Counted from the stretch's first letter, positions 37,633-46,509 are shown. The stretch: DNA of 64,000 nucleotides from an uncultured Gammaproteobacteria bacterium (GCA_913041025.1 CAJWGQ010000001.1:3993-67992); one strand, 5' to 3'. Numbers and translations: made by a program. Notes: generated by a model from the sequence alone, not told the origin.

Positions 37633-38415
37633 CTAGACATGAAACTGTCGTTCAGGGTCATTCGCCAAAACCGTGGATCCATCTGGAAGATGAATAACGG
37701 CGCCATCTTCCGCGTATTGAATAATATAAGCTTTACGCGTCTTCTGAGTTAAATTTGGACCCGTTCGGTGTGGCGATAGACTTGAGAACACAGCAACCGA
37801 GCCCGCGGTTAACTCCATAGGTATCGGCTCCAGATCCTCATCATCCAAGCATCGATAACCAAGATCAGTCCATTCATGACGTAGCGTCCCTTGCAAGTGC
37901 AATCCGGGAGCCATCCAGGGACAGCCATTTTCCTTAGTCGCATCGGTTAGAGCAATCCAACATGTTAGATACTGTTGAGGTTCGACAAAGGTATAACCAT
38001 TATCCTGATGCCAAGGAAAGTCGACCGCAGTCTCGGGACGTTTATACACTATTTGATCCCAATAAAGCCTCGGTTTCGAACCGACTAAATCTCGACAAAG
38101 TCCCGCTAGCTTCGGATGAGAAACGAATTCTCGAACACGAGAGTCGGCCAAAACAACATGAGGCCTGAAAACGATTTCATCGGCGCGGGCAATGTTTAAC
38201 CGTTTGTTCTGCATTTGTCGCAGGAGCTCATTCGACGAAGATTCAAGAGGGTCCAAAACTTCAGTCAACTCAGCGATCTCTTTTTCCGAAAAGGCCGCTT
38301 GTAATACAAAACCTCCGAACTCGTTGTATAAGTCATTCTGTTCGTCACTAATGACCTCGAAGGGAGGTGTACTTTTACGCCAAGTAAAATTTCGATTTAA
38401 TTCGTGTAATTTCAT
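37633..38415 (-). CDS. Phytanoyl-CoA dioxygenase family protein
   Basis: 260-residue Fe(II)/2-oxoglutarate oxygenase. Iron ligands His136 and Asp138 in WHQDNGYTF and His216 in SLSPHRTGPN; Arg227 likely binds 2-oxoglutarate. WIALTDATKENGC and MAPGLH are typical of the PhyH family. The substrate could be a fatty acid, a halogenated or a phosphonate compound; nothing nearby decides it. Confidence 0.85.
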   Translation of the reverse strand: MKLHELNRNFTWRKSTPPFEVISDEQNDLYNEFGGFVLQAAFSEKEIAELTEVLDPLESSSNELLRQMQNKRLNIARADEIVFRPHVVLADSRVREFVSHPKLAGLCRDLVGSKPRLYWDQIVYKRPETAVDFPWHQDNGYTFVEPQQYLTCWIALTDATKENGCPWMAPGLHLQGTLRHEWTDLGYRCLDDEDLEPIPMELTAGSVAVFSSLSPHRTGPNLTQKTRKAYIIQYAEDGAVIHLPDGSTVLANDPERQFHV

Positions 38416-38474
38416 TACTCAAAAAATAGCCTTCTTTCTCATTCTTCAAAGTACCCCCAACAAGCAGGAGAAAC

Positions 38475-39467
38475 TCAATAATCCTTGAGCAAACCGGCGG
38501 CCTCCGAGATTAGTAGCTCTCGAGATTGCAAACAGCGCTCAAATAATTTGAATTGAGCCTCGGCTCTTAACAAATTCTCTCCCTCATAGTTAATCCTGAA
38601 ATATTTATCTCCTTGCAAGTGATCCGTCAAAAACCGGATGCCAAGCATAAAACTAATATATAAAGGCGCATCAGCAAAGTCTTCTGGATCACGGTCAGGT
38701 GATAATCCTCCGTTTAGAAACCCCTTTATGCTGAGACGAAAGAACTCTATATCAATCGTTTCTCTGCCTAGCCAGAGAGATCTGACGTAATCGCCAAAAT
38801 CCCATGCCCAATGCCCTAACATCACCGTATCTAAATCTAGAATTGCTTGGACCTGATCACCAGAGCTTTTAAAGAGCAAATTGTCAATCTTACAATCGCC
38901 ATGTATGAGCCAGTTTTTTTCCGAAAATCGCTGCGTTATCCAGTTATTGGCTTCGATTACGCGAAGCAGTTCAGAGGGCGCCCCACGCCTAACTTGGTCA
39001 AACCCCTCAAGGTAAAAACCCAGCTGCTGGTAACCCGGAATAATCTCTCTGATATTAGCTTGCTTCATTTCGGCCATAGCCGAATGAAATAATCCAAAGG
39101 CTTGAGCGCCATTTCTGACCTGCTCTAGATTCTCCAACGGATCTACTGTGCGCGAATGGTCAATAAACTCCCAGGCTCTCCAATACCCACTATCCAACTC
39201 CTCCATGAAATTTCCATCTCGAGATTCCATTAAATGGGGAACCTTCACTTCGCCCTGACTCCTCAGATGGTCCAACACCTCCATAGTCTGAGTCATAAGA
39301 GTTTCAGGACTGGGAAAGACTTGGTTGTTTATTCTTTGGAGTACTAAGGAGCTCCTATCCCCATCATCGCCCTCTAGCAAGTACGTTTCATGGATATGTC
39401 CATTGCCAAGCGCCGATACTCGGCCACCAGCGAACCAGAGGTTTGCACTCTCTTCAACTGCTCTCAC
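38475..39467 (-). CDS. Phosphotransferase of the N-acetylhexosamine 1-kinase-like group
   Basis: 330 residues, aminoglycoside-phosphotransferase fold. GNGHIHETYLL and LQRINNQVFPSPETLM resemble anomeric sugar kinases such as NahK. Catalytic loop IHGDCKIDNLLF (Asp191, Asn196) and metal motif LDLDTVMLGHWAWDFGDYVRS (Asp211, Asp213). Likely phosphorylates GlcNAc or a related hexosamine at C1. The start is GTG 39467. It overlaps the 3' end of the hexosaminidase gene by 14 bases, so they are cotranscribed and probably act in one salvage route. Confidence 0.7.
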   Translation of the reverse strand: MRAVEESANLWFAGGRVSALGNGHIHETYLLEGDDGDRSSLVLQRINNQVFPSPETLMTQTMEVLDHLRSQGEVKVPHLMESRDGNFMEELDSGYWRAWEFIDHSRTVDPLENLEQVRNGAQAFGLFHSAMAEMKQANIREIIPGYQQLGFYLEGFDQVRRGAPSELLRVIEANNWITQRFSEKNWLIHGDCKIDNLLFKSSGDQVQAILDLDTVMLGHWAWDFGDYVRSLWLGRETIDIEFFRLSIKGFLNGGLSPDRDPEDFADAPLYISFMLGIRFLTDHLQGDKYFRINYEGENLLRAEAQFKLFERCLQSRELLISEAAGLLKDY

Positions 39468-41412
39468 GGTTATCCAACCATTTTAGAATAGGTGGCACGA
39501 CGGCGATCATATACTCACCATGGGGCCCGTATAAGTCTTCAAGCGAATGTCGAACCTCATCCGTCGTCAGCCGATCGCAAGTTAGGTAGTCTGTCAACCT
39601 ATGAGCCACTTCAACCAATCCCGCGATGACATTTTGCATGTCTTTAGGCCAATCTTCGCTCTGAAGAGAGAGCCAACTCTCCACAATAATTCTTAAGGAA
39701 TTAGTATCTAAATCCTGAAACAAGAGTCGCGCAGAAAAACTTTCTGGCGATAAAAAATCGACAACTCGCCCCAAAGAAGAATTGACATCGTAGGGCCTGG
39801 CGATAGGCATTTCATTGCCCTGTAGGCGTGCCTCAAGCGTCTCTTCTCCCAGGAGTCTGAAGTACCACTTAGCCGGCTCAAACAGTTTTGCCACATCCAG
39901 CTGAGAGTCATTCAAACCCGCTGCACGCAATCCCATCTCTTCATCTCTATCCCAATTTATTTCTTTACACGCTTTCACAACCGAAAATCTGGAGTAGAAG
40001 CCTTTGACATCTTTATCGCTTTCACTTGACCAAAGTCTTTCTGCGATTGCTGGGAGTCTGGACCAAAGACGAGGGAACAAGTTTTTTTCGGAAACCAACT
40101 CCCCCCACAAGCACGCTTCGCCTCCTAACACTTTTCCTAGGTGTTCTTGTTCGTTTAGCTCTTCTATTGGCAAATTGATGCTGTCCTTCCTCCACTGTTC
40201 AGTCCATTTTAAGCCCTGGGCTACGTGCTTAAACCGCAGATCCCTAGCCAGCTGGTCCTCAAGTTCCAATAAATCACTTTGTTCAGCTTCAGGGTCAAAC
40301 AAATAATGAACATCAGCAGGATAAAAAAGATCGAGGTAGTAGCCCGAAGAAAAAACACAATCCAGCCCTCTAACAAGAGCCCTGTCACGAGTCGAAGAGC
40401 CCCTCCAATTTTGAATCACATAGCCCGACATTTCTTCGTGCAAGACTTCGTCCCATGCCAATGGCTTTTTATTAATCTCTAATAAAATCTCGAACAACCG
40501 ATTCGAAAAATAATTCTGAATCTCCGCGACGCCGTCTAATTTTGTGTCCTCCGCAAATTTCTGAACTCTCGTGTTTTTACTCCAGTACTCTGGGTGAACT
40601 TCGTCACCTCCCACATGAAGGCATTCATCAGGGAACACAGCCCCCACCTCCGAAAAGAGTATTCCTAAGTTTTCGTACAATTGCTCATTTGAAGGATCCA
40701 GGCAGGCCTTATGGACTCCAAAACGTCCAGACGGCTCAGAAAGCTCAGAAAATCCCCATTGGGGGTAGTTCACTAACCAACTAGTCACATGACCTGGGAC
40801 ATCTAGCTCAGGGATTATTCTTATTCCAAGATCTCCCGCATAAGTCACCAGGCCCTCGAGCTCCGATTGCGAGTAACACTCGCTGCTCGCTAATCCGGGG
40901 AAAGCCTGGCTAGAAAACCGAAAACCCTGATCGTCAGACAAATGAAGATGTAACACATTTAGTTTCAAAAATGCCATGCCATCAAGCACGCGCCTCAGAG
41001 TATCACTGTTGATAAAGGAGCGAGCCACATCAATTAACAATCCTCGCCATCCGAACCTTGGTCGATCGGTTATTTCGAGTTGCCGTGATAGCTCTCCTGC
41101 CGATGCGAGTTGATAAAGAGTCGCAATCGCCCGTAAGCCACCCCAAGTCGTTTTTGCTTCGATCCTTATCGTTTCGTCAAGTCGCAGCAAATAACTTTCA
41201 TCCATACCCTGAGCGGGCAATCCCGATTGACTTTCACGGATATCAATTAAAATCTTTCCAAGCTTCGAAGAGCCCAAAAGAGAGCTAAAATAACAGCCAA
41301 CTCTGCTGTCATACTCTCCAATCCACTCTAATTCGACGTCACCATATGAGATTTGTCTGTCACCCAGATTGGCCGTTTCCCTAGGTTTAGGGAGACATGA
41401 AACCGTCGACAT
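39454..41412 (-). CDS. Beta-N-acetylhexosaminidase (GH20)
   Basis: 652 residues. GH20 barrel with GWRGLLIDVARSF, LHLHLSDDQGFRF, IPELDVPGH, and the catalytic pair Asp-Glu in LHVGGDEVHPEYW (residues 270-271 from ATG 41412), then WDEVL and NWRG. It begins with a GH20 N-terminal domain and I see no signal peptide, so it is probably cytoplasmic. ATG 41412 is preferred over 41418 because GAGGAG is then 7 bases upstream. Substrate is likely a GlcNAc-containing disaccharide such as chitobiose or a cell-wall fragment. Confidence 0.88.
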   Translation of the reverse strand: MSTVSCLPKPRETANLGDRQISYGDVELEWIGEYDSRVGCYFSSLLGSSKLGKILIDIRESQSGLPAQGMDESYLLRLDETIRIEAKTTWGGLRAIATLYQLASAGELSRQLEITDRPRFGWRGLLIDVARSFINSDTLRRVLDGMAFLKLNVLHLHLSDDQGFRFSSQAFPGLASSECYSQSELEGLVTYAGDLGIRIIPELDVPGHVTSWLVNYPQWGFSELSEPSGRFGVHKACLDPSNEQLYENLGILFSEVGAVFPDECLHVGGDEVHPEYWSKNTRVQKFAEDTKLDGVAEIQNYFSNRLFEILLEINKKPLAWDEVLHEEMSGYVIQNWRGSSTRDRALVRGLDCVFSSGYYLDLFYPADVHYLFDPEAEQSDLLELEDQLARDLRFKHVAQGLKWTEQWRKDSINLPIEELNEQEHLGKVLGGEACLWGELVSEKNLFPRLWSRLPAIAERLWSSESDKDVKGFYSRFSVVKACKEINWDRDEEMGLRAAGLNDSQLDVAKLFEPAKWYFRLLGEETLEARLQGNEMPIARPYDVNSSLGRVVDFLSPESFSARLLFQDLDTNSLRIIVESWLSLQSEDWPKDMQNVIAGLVEVAHRLTDYLTCDRLTTDEVRHSLEDLYGPHGEYMIAVVPPILKWLDNRESS

Positions 41413-41484
41413 AATCATTCTCCTCGACTTGTGACTTTGAACCAGCCATGACAGTATCGCAAAAATTTTGTTGGCGAGACGGCA

Positions 41485-42081
41485 GTGGATATAAAGGAAC
41501 GCATCGAGTCTGTATTAAAAGCCGAAGCAAATGCAATAAATTCTATAGAGGTTACCGAAGAATTTGTGAAAGCGGTGTCAGTGATGCAGGGCCGCACTGG
41601 CAAAATAATCACTACAGGAATTGGGAAAGCGGGTCACATCGCAAATAAATTCGCGGCGACCCTCTGTTCGACTGCCTCACAAGCACAATTTTTACATCCG
41701 GCAGAAGCCGCTCATGGAGATCTAGGGGCCGTGTCGCCTGGCGATATACTGATTGCCTTTTCAACCAGCGGTAAAAGTAGAGAGGTTATAGAAATATTGG
41801 AACTCTCAAGACATTTGGGCATTGAAACGGTTATCGGCGTGACATCGCATCCCGATTCAGAACTTCGAAAATACTCCGACGTGGTTATCGATATGGGCGA
41901 AATCGAAGAGGCCTGTCCTCTGGGACTTACTCCGACTTCTTCAATGGCCGTCATGCTGGCGATTAGCGATGCACTCGCTCTGGCATTAATGGAACAAAAT
42001 AAAATCTCTAGAGAAGACTACGGTCTCAGACACCATGGTGGCTATCTTGGGCGCACCGCCAGACTGGATAATAGCCCCTAG
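41485..42081 (+). CDS. SIS-domain sugar phosphate isomerase, KdsD-like, without CBS domains
   Basis: 198 residues from GTG 41485. The SIS fold is full: ITTGIGKAGHIANKFAATLCSTAS, HPAEAAHGDLG, STSGKSREVIE, EACPLGLTPTSSMAVMLAISDALA and HHGGYLGR. This is the arabinose-5-phosphate isomerase (KdsD/GutQ/KpsF) signature, but the two CBS domains that normally follow are absent, so the protein ends where they would begin. It is divergent from the hexosaminidase gene. Function could be A5P synthesis or another ketose/aldose isomerisation. Confidence 0.82.
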   Translation: MDIKERIESVLKAEANAINSIEVTEEFVKAVSVMQGRTGKIITTGIGKAGHIANKFAATLCSTASQAQFLHPAEAAHGDLGAVSPGDILIAFSTSGKSREVIEILELSRHLGIETVIGVTSHPDSELRKYSDVVIDMGEIEEACPLGLTPTSSMAVMLAISDALALALMEQNKISREDYGLRHHGGYLGRTARLDNSP

Positions 42082-42093
42082 CAGTTAGTCAAA

Positions 42094-42477
42094 CTAATCC
42101 CGGATCAAATCATATTTCAGACCCGTTCCCTCCTCATAAAAGTCGAACTTTTGGAAAAATGCTTTGGACAGTTGTGATCGCAAGAGTAGTTGGTGCCCGC
42201 CTTTAGACTCCGCCACTCCTATGGCATGCCCTAGAAGCCAACGCCCGATGCCATTCCTGCGGCTCGCCTGATCTACAATTAAGCTTCGGATAACGAATAC
42301 CCCTTTATCGGAACGATCCAACTCGTATATACCAAAGACCTTTTTCTGATTTTTAGCGATCCGGATAAATTCGGCGGGGGGCTCGGCAGGACCACATTCA
42401 GCTTTCAAATGCGGGGGGCCATACAAATCTAATGGCAGTTCATCTCGGAAAGGCGGGTATACCTCGAAGTCTCGCAC
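42094..42477 (-). CDS. GNAT family N-acetyltransferase
   Basis: 127 residues. Motif A is visible as RRNGIGRWLLGHAI, the pyrophosphate-binding loop (R-x-x-G-x-G) for acetyl-CoA, preceded by the beta strand VIRSLIVD. The C-terminal FFQKFDFYEEG is also typical. Substrate unknown. The GTG start shares one base with the stop of the upstream gene. Confidence 0.78.
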   Translation of the reverse strand: MRDFEVYPPFRDELPLDLYGPPHLKAECGPAEPPAEFIRIAKNQKKVFGIYELDRSDKGVFVIRSLIVDQASRRNGIGRWLLGHAIGVAESKGGHQLLLRSQLSKAFFQKFDFYEEGTGLKYDLIRD

Positions 42478-42947
42478 TAACGACCCAAAAGTGATTTCAC
42501 AAGCTTAAGGACCATTCTCGATCCAGATTTCACTACGTTCACTACTGATGTCGATAATGGAATGTCTCCCAACAATTCTTTCGTTAGCAACTGAGCAATC
42601 TTGTCATAATTAACCCAGGTGTCTTCCACCAAATAAGGGTCTAGATCGAAGACTGACGCATAATCGGTCATATATCTCGGATAGTAACCACCTGCAAATC
42701 GATTGCCGCGTTCAGAGAATAATGTCTCATCTAGATTGCCCCCTAATGCCATCAGCAGTTCACTGCCTTTCGCATCCTGCATTCTTACCCTTGTGATTAG
42801 TTGTTGATGGTCCCTAACCAGTTCTTGCCTGAGTAACCCCAAATTCAACGCCCAAGCCAAAAACATGCCCATTGGAATAGCAGCCTTGTCAAATTCGCCA
42901 GCTAACTTGAGATGTTCATCTATGGAATCATAAATAACCAAAATCAT
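42477..42947 (-). CDS. Hypothetical protein, DUF7832-like
   Basis: 156 residues, with MGMFLAWALNLGLL near residue 26, RVRMQDAKGSELL, RFAGGYYPRYMTDYASVF and a C-terminal amphipathic helix. This order resembles a poorly described family (as I recall, DUF7832) without known function. It overlaps the downstream GNAT gene by one base, so it is translated with it. The ATG at 42947 is followed by MILVIYD. Confidence 0.55.
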   Translation of the reverse strand: MILVIYDSIDEHLKLAGEFDKAAIPMGMFLAWALNLGLLRQELVRDHQQLITRVRMQDAKGSELLMALGGNLDETLFSERGNRFAGGYYPRYMTDYASVFDLDPYLVEDTWVNYDKIAQLLTKELLGDIPLSTSVVNVVKSGSRMVLKLVKSLLGR

Positions 42948-43049
42948 TCCGAAGCCAAATTAAGCTGGTATTATTCGGTGCTCGCTTATAGAAATGCAAA
43001 GGTTTCTTCAAAAACTGATGAAGAATTACCCAATACAATTGATCAATCT

Positions 43050-43733
43050 ATGACAAAGACAACCAGTAAAACTTTTCTTTTTGCTACTTTAGCTGCCTTA
43101 GTTTTTTGTATTAACCCAACTTTAAGCTTTGCTGATGGTCGCGCCGGAATGTCGACACTAGGCTATTACAAAGACCCCTATAGTGACGAAGAAAGATCGA
43201 GGCGGCTTTATGAAGAAGGCCTGAAACATAAAGCAAAGGCAGAAAGTCGAGCCGGACGAGCTACCAACGCAAAAAACACCAAAGAAAAGAATCGATTACT
43301 CAAAAAGGCGATGAAGGAATATCAAAAAGCTGTTGAAAAACAAACTAAAGCAGTCAAATTAGATCAAGAAAACTACAAGGCTTTCTCTGAGCTCGGCTAT
43401 GCATTAGAAAAAAAAGGCGAGCCAAGAAAAGCAATAGGGGCTTATAACTTCTCGTTACGCATTAACCCAAGATATTACTTAGCATGGAGATATCGCGGGG
43501 AGGCGCTTATCCAGCTGGGACTGATAAAGGACGCGAAAGAGTCTTACATGGTTCTATTTAAGAACGATCAAGAACTTGCGGCTCAATTGATGACGTCGTT
43601 TGATGAATGGCTGGCACAAATCGAAACGACTGGCTCACTGGAAAAAGAAGAGTTCATCGAGTGGCTCTCAAGACGTAAAAGCCTGGCAAAAATAGCCTTT
43701 GGTCTAACAAACCGATCAAAAGACAGCCCCTAA
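43050..43733 (+). CDS. Secreted tetratricopeptide-repeat protein
   Basis: 227 residues. Signal peptide of about 29 residues ending near FADG. A lysine-rich charged region (about 50-90) precedes two or three TPR units, for example AFSELGYALEKKGEPRKAIGAYNFSLRINP and YLAWRYRGEALIQLGLIKDAKESY. Likely a periplasmic or outer-membrane scaffold. The frame runs upstream to 42912, but the ATG at 43050 starts the signal peptide. The stop overlaps the TauD gene by 4 bases (convergent). Confidence 0.75.
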   Translation: MTKTTSKTFLFATLAALVFCINPTLSFADGRAGMSTLGYYKDPYSDEERSRRLYEEGLKHKAKAESRAGRATNAKNTKEKNRLLKKAMKEYQKAVEKQTKAVKLDQENYKAFSELGYALEKKGEPRKAIGAYNFSLRINPRYYLAWRYRGEALIQLGLIKDAKESYMVLFKNDQELAAQLMTSFDEWLAQIETTGSLEKEEFIEWLSRRKSLAKIAFGLTNRSKDSP

Positions 43734-44554
43734 ACGACGGTCGCTCTGTACATGAGTCGGTGCTGGGGGAAAAAATCGTTTACAGGTTTGTGCTGAGTAC
43801 TTCTATTATCCCATATTGCCAGAGTTCCCTTTTTCCAGCGGAGCCTAACCGTAAACTCTTCTGTCACGATATGTTCATAAAGAAACTTCAATAGTCTACC
43901 GCTCTCCAGATCAGTCAAATCCTTAATTCGACTGGTAAATAGAGCATTCACAAAGAGACTTCGTTTATCTATTTCAGGGTGCCGCAAGACAACCCGGTGA
44001 GACACTATTGGATAATTTTCCAATGCGCTCTTTAACCTCTCCTTGCCCCCAGGCTCGGCCAAACTTTCCTTAAAACCTTGACGAAAATCATGTTCAGCCT
44101 CTAATTCATCAAATAAGTTCTGCATCTCGGGCGATAACGACTCATAAGCGGCTCGCGCGCTGGCCCACATCGTATCTCCACCAAAGCCGGGTACAACCTG
44201 CGAATGAAGCATAGTAAAGGTTGGCGGAGATTGCATAAAAGTCATATCAGAATGCCAAACCTCAATCTTAGATGGATTCTGCTCCGTACTTTCTAAAATC
44301 TGGACATATTCCGTCCCTTCAACGATATCGTACGCGCCATGTCCTAAAGGCGTTCCAAATAGACCTGCAAAGTCCTCTAAAGATTGAGGTGCAATCTCCT
44401 GTTCTTCAAAAAAAAGTACTTCATACTCGAGCAAGCCCTTATAAACCTGTGTAAAAACAGTCTCGGAGTTTAGAACATCAACGACATCGACACCCTCTAC
44501 ATAGGCTCCGATTGAACCTGACGCTCGTCTAAACTCGGGGTTAGCTCCAGTCAT
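43730..44554 (-). CDS. TauD/TfdA-family 2-oxoglutarate dioxygenase
   Basis: 274 residues. Fe(II) ligands His101 and Asp103 in EVWHSDMTF and His255 near the end in RSTQHKPVND; Arg266 or Arg270 is the likely 2-oxoglutarate contact. WDNRSTQHKP and QVVPGFGGDTMW are family hallmarks. TauD itself releases sulfite from taurine, but substrates in this family vary widely. It follows the isomerase by a 4-base overlap (ATGA), so both act in one pathway. Confidence 0.85.
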   Translation of the reverse strand: MTGANPEFRRASGSIGAYVEGVDVVDVLNSETVFTQVYKGLLEYEVLFFEEQEIAPQSLEDFAGLFGTPLGHGAYDIVEGTEYVQILESTEQNPSKIEVWHSDMTFMQSPPTFTMLHSQVVPGFGGDTMWASARAAYESLSPEMQNLFDELEAEHDFRQGFKESLAEPGGKERLKSALENYPIVSHRVVLRHPEIDKRSLFVNALFTSRIKDLTDLESGRLLKFLYEHIVTEEFTVRLRWKKGTLAIWDNRSTQHKPVNDFFPQHRLMYRATVV

Positions 44555-45168
44555 CTAGACAAGGCCAAGAGATGATCCCGAATGAAATCAAATCGATCCT
44601 TACCCCAATAAATCTCGTCTTCGATAACCATAGTAGGAGCCCCAAAAATGTCATTTGCCAAGGCGATCTGAGTCAATGAAATCAGCTCTTCGCTTATTTC
44701 CTCGGACCGCAACGATTCAACAAATTCACGCTCAGTCACGCCCAATTCTATGGCTAGCGGTATCAGGCCATCGAGCGATTTGATCGACGCATCATTGTCT
44801 TCCCAGTAGGTTGAGAATAACTTTTCGATATAAGCCTCTTCCATCCCTAAACGCCGCATGACTAACGACCCTTTCAACGCGTCGCTCGTTTTAATTGGAA
44901 ATTGTTCTGGCACATTAAATGGAAGCTTATACTTTTTGGCCCAGCGCTGAAGGTCAGTGGCTCGGTTTTTTAGCTTGGCCTTAGGCTCTTCACTCAACAC
45001 GTATTGATGATGCCGAAAGACGTAGCCCAAATTAAATGGCATATATTCGATAACTGCACCAAACTCTTGTGCAATCGGTCTCAAAAGATGAAATGCAAAA
45101 TAACTATTGGTACTACCTACATCCCAATAGAATTTAATCGTTACTCGCTCTGTCATTTGTTTGGCCAT
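44551..45168 (-). CDS. DsbA-fold isomerase (2-hydroxychromene-2-carboxylate isomerase family)
   Basis: 205 residues from ATG 45168. Thioredoxin-like fold of the kappa-GST type, with YWDVGSTNSYFAFHLL at the N-terminus (the Ser-Tyr pair where the family often has SPYSY), RRLGMEEAYIEKLF, and FGAPTMVIEDEIYWGKDRF at the C-terminus, the cis-Pro loop. Members isomerise 2-hydroxychromene-2-carboxylate in naphthalene breakdown or act as glutathione-dependent enzymes. The start is uncertain; 45156 is also possible. Operon partner of the TauD gene. Confidence 0.8.
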   Translation of the reverse strand: MAKQMTERVTIKFYWDVGSTNSYFAFHLLRPIAQEFGAVIEYMPFNLGYVFRHHQYVLSEEPKAKLKNRATDLQRWAKKYKLPFNVPEQFPIKTSDALKGSLVMRRLGMEEAYIEKLFSTYWEDNDASIKSLDGLIPLAIELGVTEREFVESLRSEEISEELISLTQIALANDIFGAPTMVIEDEIYWGKDRFDFIRDHLLALSR

Positions 45169-45289
45169 ACTGTTTGAGAGAACTCCCTTTTCCCAGTTAA
45201 TATCGTAAATCACATCAAACCGAATATAAAACATGAGTAAATCTCGCTCACAAATCAGTATCCCTGATTTATCTGACAACCAATAAGAA

Positions 45290-45835
45290 ATGACTTACAT
45301 CACGCCCGAAGGCTATACCTTACTGAAAACTAAGCTCAAGGAACTTTGGAAAAAGGAGCGCCCTTATGTCACGCAGAAGGTGAAAGAAGCTGCAGCCCTT
45401 GGTGACCGGTCAGAAAACGCGGAATACATATATGGCAAAAGGCAACTCAGAGAAATCGACAGAAAAATTCGCTGGCTATCAACAAAGCTCGATTCAGTAA
45501 ACGTAATAGACCGGCTTCCTAAAGATCAGAATAAAATTTATTTTGGAGCATGGGTAACGGTGGCCTCAGAAAAGATTAGCGAACAGAAATATCGTCTCGT
45601 TGGCCCCGACGAAACAGAGATCGACAACCACTACATCAGCATAAACTCGCCCCTATCACGCGCTTTAATCGGAAAACAAGTGGGGCAGCACGTTTTTATA
45701 GAAGCTCCTCGTGATGAATCACTAATCAAAGACAAAACTAAAACAGTGAAAAAATCACCCTTAAAATATGAGATCTTAGGTATTAACTACTCAGGGCCTG
45801 CCAAAAATATATCAGAATGCGACGTTCAAATTTAA
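45290..45835 (+). CDS. greB: Transcription elongation factor GreB
   Basis: Rescues backtracked RNA polymerase by stimulating cleavage of the transcript. N-terminal coiled coil with the catalytic acidic tip GDRSENAEY (Asp39, Glu42) and YGKRQLREIDRKIRWL, typical of GreB. 181 residues, longer than the usual 158: a lysine-rich insert (DESLIKDKTKTVKKS) sits in the C-terminal domain and there is a short extra tail (NISECDVQI). Confidence 0.88.
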   Translation: MTYITPEGYTLLKTKLKELWKKERPYVTQKVKEAAALGDRSENAEYIYGKRQLREIDRKIRWLSTKLDSVNVIDRLPKDQNKIYFGAWVTVASEKISEQKYRLVGPDETEIDNHYISINSPLSRALIGKQVGQHVFIEAPRDESLIKDKTKTVKKSPLKYEILGINYSGPAKNISECDVQI

Positions 45836-45861
45836 AGAATCATCAATCAAACAATCATCTA

Positions 45862-46509
45862 ATGAGTTATCGACAATTAATCTACATTGCGCTCTTGTCG
45901 TTTCACGCAACTATTTGGGCCCAAGGCGGCTCATCAGGTCCGGAAATTTCTGCCGACTCTGTTAAATCAGGCGTTTCCATTGCGGAGGTTGGTCGTAAAG
46001 AAGCTGTACGCTTCCAAAAAATGGATAAAAACGGCGACAATTTGATCTCATTTCATGAATTTAAACGACAAAGAGACCCTTCAAAACAGCGACAACAACG
46101 TAAGAGGGCAGAAAAGAAAGAAGTGAAACAAACGCCAATAGAAACAAACAGAAGCCCAGATAAAAACATTAAAAGAGCTCATGAACTGAGACAAAAGAGG
46201 AACGCTCACTCAAGAGAATTGTTCAACATACTGGATAAAGACAAAAACGCATCACTGTCTTACAAAGAATTTCTTAAAGAAAGCGATCCCATGAATCGAA
46301 AGTTAGCGAGACTAACTGCTTCTTTTAAACGCCTCGATAGAGATAAAGACGGGATGTTGTCAGCAAAAGAAATGCTGCTACGGGTGAATAGGCTAAAGTC
46401 TCTTGATACCAACCAAGACGGTTTCGTAGAACCGAAAGAAATGCCTCAAACAGGATCAACCAAACATAGCTTGTCTGGTCAAAAAAACAGCCCAACAGAA
46501 ATCCGCTAG
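45862..46509 (+). CDS. Secreted protein with four EF-hands
   Basis: 215 residues from ATG 45862. Signal peptide of about 20 residues (ending IWAQG). Four 12-residue calcium loops: DKNGDNLISFHE (55-66), DKDKNASLSYKE (125-136), DRDKDGMLSAKE (159-170) and DTNQDGFVEPKE (182-193). A basic lysine- and arginine-rich stretch lies between the first two. Likely a calcium-binding periplasmic or surface protein; no enzyme domain. It starts 26 bases after greB and is 10 bases before syd. Confidence 0.82.
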   Translation: MSYRQLIYIALLSFHATIWAQGGSSGPEISADSVKSGVSIAEVGRKEAVRFQKMDKNGDNLISFHEFKRQRDPSKQRQQRKRAEKKEVKQTPIETNRSPDKNIKRAHELRQKRNAHSRELFNILDKDKNASLSYKEFLKESDPMNRKLARLTASFKRLDRDKDGMLSAKEMLLRVNRLKSLDTNQDGFVEPKEMPQTGSTKHSLSGQKNSPTEIR

